From positions 1 through 54,721 of the forward strand of contig KZ992455.1 in the NCBI GenBank assembly GCA_003614735.1: DNA of 54,721 nucleotides, read 5' to 3'. Positions 50,801-54,721 of this stretch are shown here, one piece after another; within the stretch, counting starts at the first letter, position 1, and every line of letters starts with the position of its first letter. Both the position numbers and the translations under genes were made by a program. The stretch is from Thamnocephalis sphaerospora. Taxonomy: Eukaryota; Zoopagomycota; Zoopagomycetes; Zoopagales; Sigmoideomycetaceae. The notes below the pieces were generated by a model. That model saw nothing but the letters and a program-made list of their open reading frames with translations. It made no database searches and was not told where the DNA came from.

Positions 50801-50881
50801 AGCTCCTCGGCCTTTCCCTCGGTTCCTCCCCCGCCATCGAACCCGCCTGCCTTTACCTCTGTCCCACCCCCATCACGATAG
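47816..50881 (+). CDS. Intronless secreted subtilase (S8) with I9, PA and Ser/Pro tail
   Basis: One uninterrupted frame of 1021 residues. The signal peptide (LAQCAVGLVSAALVASQVQA) is followed by a Pro/Ser linker and an I9 propeptide (about residues 66-139; NTYIVRL...NGLSISL...LPMVRQVWPLV). Triad: Asp184 in IIDSGIDYRHP, His237 in NGHGTHVAGI, Ser576 in LSGTSMASPYIAGAAAL; oxyanion Asn328 in AIGNDGD. The PA domain (VVLLQRGKCSFTDKAL, AGAIGVLIYNN) lies between His and Ser, with Fn3-like beta domains after residue 660. The tail (about 965-1021) is Thr/Ser/Pro-rich with three copies of a FxSVPPP unit, a likely O-mannosylated stalk; no GPI signal is seen. Paralogous to the four-exon subtilase at 33.4-37.0 kb, but intronless. 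Role: extracellular proteolysis. Confidence 0.96.
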   Translation: MWPSVCMRSLLAQCAVGLVSAALVASQVQAGVLYRAPTHFISRRQEAPPAGASPSPSPSSQQYVLENTYIVRLRAEPNTPESRNEQSAFKRALDAQKLEWKHRYTYDTIINGLSISLESAYVDVITALPMVRQVWPLVITSRAKKHTTPTKSDKKLQVAHNATGVDKAHQRGLNGNSVRVGIIDSGIDYRHPALGGCFGKSNGCRVAYGYDFVGDSYDGSKSQAVEDGDPLDTCNGHGTHVAGIVGANDSVLKGVAPAVTFGAYRVFSCNGVVEDDIILAAIERAVRDGMDIINMSMGSGSAWAESPISIAANLVTKRGIIMVAAIGNDGDKGLWETSSPGIGNGVISTASVDNYEYRAFGFSVKGSEDSYDYWRQDFAPMNVSINAVLVSATDPNLVSSGRQLLAVSAAANDSAPTDLGCGPLSPHVKGNVVLLQRGKCSFTDKALNAQKAGAIGVLIYNNEFGITNPLVDDVDIPYAGVSQANGQKLVELLESRWLSQVLPSPLTKRSYPSLDIVFSQTARQYANPSGGAVSLFSSWGLGADLELKPDVGAPGGLVLSTYPINLGSYVTLSGTSMASPYIAGAAALILQNSRTYNAKRIMTPQLMLEQLQLSSRPAFEYQTESDGHVKTSGLGHALGITKQPFASVAKQGAGLINVIDAISLDYHASPSRLELNMTTSDAPIQRVVRIFNQGKFNVKVKLQHRAALAVNGYTDDYELLEKPVSKMHSAKVRFSTTAVIIAPGRFADVTVTFQRPSNLPSEEIWLYSGYILVDVHKGFLSGKLIADLSIPYAGISGDYRSLPILTPPGYGLPLIRAGTSNSMWSRPTQVTRSFTLVGRDQPLVGVRLEHATKVMRIIATYANGTVIGAIPGGQNRHVGRNDNSENNEIRFLPWDGQVLPGPGRTFPDGQLAQLAKAPSYPVRLPDGYYRVHVSVLRLLGTEANADDYDTWFSPLIALNATGTLKPLGAVVPTPTSTTPSQPSATSAFSSVPPPQSSSAFPSVPPPPSNPPAFTSVPPPSR

Positions 50882-52297
50882 CTGCCCAAAGACAGCTACG
50901 ATTGCGGAAGACAAAACATGGAGCGTTTCTAAACATGCTAGCATAAAGCAGCATCTGCCAACGCTACAATCTCGACAACGCAGCGCAGCATGTGCCTGAC
51001 CAGCCATGTTCTGACCATCCTGCAATGCGTTGCCAGTAAAGACCAGTGTTCATGCGCTATCGAGTAGGAACGCTGCTTTCAGATAATCTGGTAGATGCAC
51101 GCTTTGGTTGAACATGTGCACATGGCCATTACCCAAATCACAATGGCTAAAGCTTCTATTGCATTTGCTGATCGCTGTTACCCCGTATCTGCCAAAGTTG
51201 GCGTGCAGCCACGTTGACCCTGTTGCTCAATCTAGCCGTCGTTACAGCTGGACTGTAGCCCGTCGTCATGTTACGCAACGTCTGCCAGCGCAGCACAACG
51301 AATATTCGGACGAGTGTTGCACCCCGTGCCAGTCATCCCTAGTGCCACGGAAATTTGCATGGTGTGCACTGTGCCGTGACGCCTTCACGTGTGGCTACCC
51401 TGCTGCTCTGCATTTCGCTGGTCTGCTGCCTTTGCGTTCTAACGGATTGAACAGTCGCCCTCATGCGCTTTACCGCGCACGTGCGCAGGGAGGCCGGCTA
51501 CCCGCCCACTGCCGTGTTTGGTGTTTGCGTCCACCAAACAGCCAGAGCTTACGTCTGCTGATATGGCACGAAGCTCCCGTTGACCACATGCATTTGCAAC
51601 TCATTGTCCTGCCTCATGTGTATTTGCCTAATGTAATGGCCACGTACCCGTTGCCGTTAGCGCCAGGAGGCAGCTACGTCAACGCTCATTGCAGTCTTGC
51701 CATTTCTGCCGGTAGTAACCGTCAAAAGCTGTTTACGCAACGTGGCTGCTGGAGCTATTATCGCCGTTCGAGGCGACGATGGAAGAAACGGCGGCACAGG
51801 CATGAATGCCGTTCTCCTGCCGGTTAGCCGTGGGTACCGGAACGCAAACGTGCATCGTTGCACGCGCCTCTTCCTCGCCGCTCCCAATTCCGCTTAAAAT
51901 ACCATGACAGGTTCGCGGCTGCCCTCTCGCTACTGCCCTCTACTTGCCCCATTACGCTCCCCCACACTGTTTGTAGGTGATACGCCGCGGTAGGCAGTCT
52001 ATTCGGTCCGGCCGTGTCGCGTGTCCGAATTGCTGCCCAATCTCCTTACCTTGCTCATCTTCACACGACGCCCGCATAACGAACACTTGATCCCTTTGGT
52101 TTTTCATTTTGCCACCACGCCTGCACGACGCTTCTCACCTGCAACTTGCCAGATATTCATACATTTCATCAGTGCACATCGTGCGCTGCCCGCAACATAT
52201 CCATACCGACCACAATCACGAGCCTATCGTTTGCACGCAGTCATTGACGCAATTGACACACGGTCTTCACCTGTTTTGGCCGCAAACACGAGATATA
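50882..52297. other. Intergenic region with one doubtful ORF
   Basis: About 1.4 kb. A 239-codon plus-strand frame at 51108-51827 is the only long one; it has no recognisable domain and an odd Cys/His/Arg-rich composition. The right part is C/T-rich and probably the promoter/5' UTR of the 7TM gene. Confidence 0.4.
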
Positions 52298-54419
52298 ATG
52301 GTGCAACATGCCGGTGCCGTGTCGGCTGCTACATCGCGTGCAGTGCTTCTTGCGGCAGCCGTGGTCTATGGCGCAAGTTTGCTTGCCCTATTTGTTGCTT
52401 ATTGCAACTACCGCTACCCGCTAATCAAGGCCAAGCATCTTCCTTTGCTTACAATTGCCCAGTTTGGAGGTATCCTTTGGTATGCTGGTTTCCTTCATGC
52501 GTCTGGCATGGTGCCACGCATGGATTCATGGATGGCCTGCAATGTCTGGGCAATCTGGGCTCAATTTGTGTTTGGTGCAATGTTACATGTCGGCGTGCTT
52601 ATTGTCCGTCTCTATACGCTTCATCGAGTGTTTGTACAGCGACAAAGCACGTCGCTGTCCAACTTTGCAGTCGTCTCTCTCGTGCTCACCGTGCCCGTGT
52701 TGGGCCTGGGGTTCTTTGCCACGATCATGCCGCAGTACGGCGTCACATACAACGGAGTCGACAAGGTCTGCATCATCAGCAGCATCTATGCAGGCGCAGC
52801 TTATGGCCTTATGGGCCTGGCACTATGTGCTCTAGGGGTGAGTGATGCTTGCGACGGTAAATACGGCATCTTGCACCGTGACTAACCCAACGGTTGTGTC
52901 TTGCCTGTAGTGGCTCACCTTCCAGCTGCGAAACATTCGCCAGTCGTTTAACGAGTTCAAGGAGCTGCGTGTTGCATTTATCATGGTGTTTATTGGTTTC
53001 TGCACCAACGGTGCTCTAGTGCTGACCCAAACAAGCTCCACGACGATTGGCCGCTATGTGCTGCTAAGCATGAACATGATTGTCGGCAACACCTATTTCT
53101 GGCTGGTTATTGCGGGCCCGCTCTACAACAGCCTGTTTCGCCGCCAGCAGGCACTACGCGAGTTTATGCGAACCCTGGCTCGTGACGGTGTTTGTGTGGA
53201 CGCCTATTCTCAGCGTGGCAAGACCAGCGACAGCCACAGACCGCTGCGCCGCGCCATCTCCTACCAGGGCTACTCGGACAGCGGCCAGCAGTCGACCTTT
53301 GCGGCCAGCAGCGAAATGTACGAGCGCGACGATGATGAGTCGGCCCAGTTCACTGCGTCAACGCCGACAGCCTATCCAATCTTGCCCAAGTCGCCAGTGC
53401 ACGTCATTGCTGTGCCCCCTGCAAAAACCTCTGTTGCACAACTAAGCGCACCAGTGATTGTCCCATCACGCGAGAAAGAGCATGCATACACCTCGCCAGC
53501 CGTGACTGTCACCAGCTGCTACGAGTTTGTCGATGCATACACGGCCGACAATAACAGTGCTGGAAGTTGCCGCAGCAGCAGCAGCAGCAGCAGCAGCAAT
53601 GGCACACAGACGCGCATGCACGTCAATGTAGCGACTGCTGACCGTGACTCTATGCTACCGCCACTCGGCGAATATGGTGTGACCCACCACACGCCTGCTA
53701 CACCCACCCGCAGTCCGCCGCCAGCATCCTATGGGTACGCTTCTACGCTATCGCCATCACGCCTGCAGCAGTGCATGTATCCGCCTGCTACGACCGACGC
53801 TGGCCAGGCGACCAGCGACGCCAGTCTGCCTGCGCAGCCGGATGTGCATGTCGCCCACATGGTGCCAGCCACCGGCAGGCAAAAGTCCATTCGGCGCAAG
53901 TGCAGCCAGAGCAGCACAGTTGCCAGTCGGTCCCGTGCCAACACGTCTGCAAGTGAAGCGTTCTCCGCCATCAGCTACCAGTCGGACGACGACGCTGACG
54001 TGGTAGCGGTGGCACACTTGCGCACCATCACCCGCCTGCCTGCAATGCCGACCATAGGGCATGTGGTGCCACACCAATCGTCGCAGGCACACGCGCTACA
54101 AGTCGTCCCTTCGCAGCCGTCCAAGCCGCGACAGACGCCATCTGCAGCAAGAAGAACAATGATGCTGGACGTGACAAACGTGGGCGGCTACCCGGAGCAG
54201 CCACGGCACCCGCCGCCGTTCACGCCTCCGGCTGCCAGAGTCAGCGTCGCACATGCTTCCACGCCGCCGCCTTTGTCTCCGCATACGCCATCTACGTCGC
54301 CACCGCCACCGCCAGTGACCGCCGCATGGCAGCGGCCTTCTGGACGACCGATCACGTCACAGCCCCCATCCAAACCGGCCACGTCTCATTCACGCACGGC
54401 ATCGTTTGGCTTCATCTAA
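52298..54419 (+). CDS. Seven-transmembrane receptor-like protein with long disordered tail
   Basis: Two exons (52298-52837 and 52911-54419; intron 73 nt, GTGAGT, branch GACTAAC, TAG) encode 682 residues. Seven hydrophobic helices are clear: residues about 14-37, 47-68, 83-113, 124-147, 160-186, 203-222 and 237-262. A Cys at the start of TM3 (MACNVW) and one before TM5 (DKVCIIS) could form the usual extracellular disulphide. The loop between TM5 and TM6 (RNIRQSFNEFKELRVAFI) recalls the class C GPCR pattern R-x-x-x-x-F-N-E-x-K, so a G-protein-coupled receptor is the best guess. The cytoplasmic tail of about 420 residues is Ser/Pro/Thr-rich with a poly-Ser run (AGC repeat, 53570-53600). ATG 52298 is chosen because it places TM1 shortly after a 13-residue N-terminus. 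Confidence 0.8.
53568..53600 (+). repeat. AGC repeat encoding poly-Ser in the 7TM tail
   Basis: A near-perfect AGC run giving eight consecutive serines in the disordered cytoplasmic tail. Confidence 0.85.
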
Positions 54420-54721
54420 CGGGGATCTAGACGAGCTTTATCGCTCTGATTCGTTCCTTGGATTTTGCTTTTCCGCCCTGCGCATTACTGGCGTGCCTTG
54501 TCGTGTGTGCCAGCCCTGCCGTTTCTCGACGGCCCATCAGTTTTTTGCGACGTGTCGCCTCTCACTAGCACCCCTACGCTTGCTTTATGCGGCTGCCATT
54601 GCCCAGGCTGATCTCCATATGTGTCCTCGCATAATGCATCTGCCATAGCAGATCTATCTCCGCACCTGTCATTTCCCGCGCCCCATCTGCTTCACCCTAC
54701 GTTTATAGCTACCTGGCAAGG
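54420..54721. other. 3' flank of the 7TM gene
   Basis: About 300 nt to the window edge with no gene that I can support; T/C-rich, probably 3' UTR. Confidence 0.4.

Noticed and set aside
51108-51827. 239-codon plus-strand ORF
   Set aside because: No recognisable domain, unusual composition and no upstream signals; kept only as a doubtful ORF in the intergenic note.

Overview
The window looks like nuclear DNA of a filamentous, probably early-diverging fungus. Genes are densely packed on both strands and cut by many short GT-AG introns (most about 50-120 nt, with CTAAC/CTGAC-like branch sites). The gene set is fungal: a 320-residue low-molecular-weight thioredoxin reductase, a GDP-mannose pyrophosphorylase, a DUF3336/patatin lipase, secreted I9/S8/PA subtilases, Abd1-type cap methyltransferase and a single Aurora kinase. 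A type II (glyoxysome-like) citrate synthase and the lineage-free 7TM proteins suggest a Zoopagomycota/Mucoromycota-like host rather than an ascomycete, but I cannot fix the species.

Layout. 1-1.5 kb: minus-strand end of a LINE-type retroelement (gag-like ORF and reverse transcriptase, cut by the window edge). 2.0-3.0: GT31 glycosyltransferase (+). 3.2-4.9: two-RRM SR splicing factor (-), divergent from a TGL/SDP1-like patatin lipase (+, 5.05-7.9), which converges on a type II citrate synthase (-, 8.05-10.86). 11.2-12.5: thioredoxin reductase (+). 12.7-13.9: multi-pass membrane protein (-). 14.5-14.9: small free-standing I9 propeptide/inhibitor protein (+). 15.0-16.3: ExoIII/APE1-type AP endonuclease (-), divergent from a DEAH-box RNA helicase (+, 16.5-19.2). 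19.4: tRNA-Pro(UGG). 20.9-22.3: GDP-mannose pyrophosphorylase (+). 23.2-24.9: helical-repeat-like protein (-). 26.0-28.4: WRNIP1/Mgs1 AAA+ ATPase (-), divergent from Aurora kinase (+, 28.9-30.9). 31.4-33.1: cap guanine-N7 methyltransferase (-). 33.4-37.0: intron-bearing subtilase (-). 37.8-41.7: meiotic MutS homologue MSH5 (-). 42.1-45.0: large Ser/Thr kinase (-). 47.8-50.9: intronless paralogous subtilase (+). 52.3-54.4: seven-TM receptor-like protein (+).

The genes are mostly independent housekeeping units, not an operon or a metabolic cluster. Two themes recur: DNA repair/recombination/cell division (AP endonuclease, WRNIP1, Aurora, MSH5), and a subtilase family with three members. The most interesting observation is that the small I9 gene at 14.5 kb carries an intron at exactly the position and phase of the intron ending the propeptide exon of the subtilase at 33-37 kb. 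It is therefore probably a propeptide exon turned into a separate gene. Other points are two well-supported GC-AG introns, a 458-nt intron inside the SWQDLKD signature of the SR protein, a lipase lacking the usual catalytic Asp-Gly, and a possible AKI peroxisomal signal on the citrate synthase. Gene models were spliced by hand; those marked with exon lengths keep an open frame throughout.
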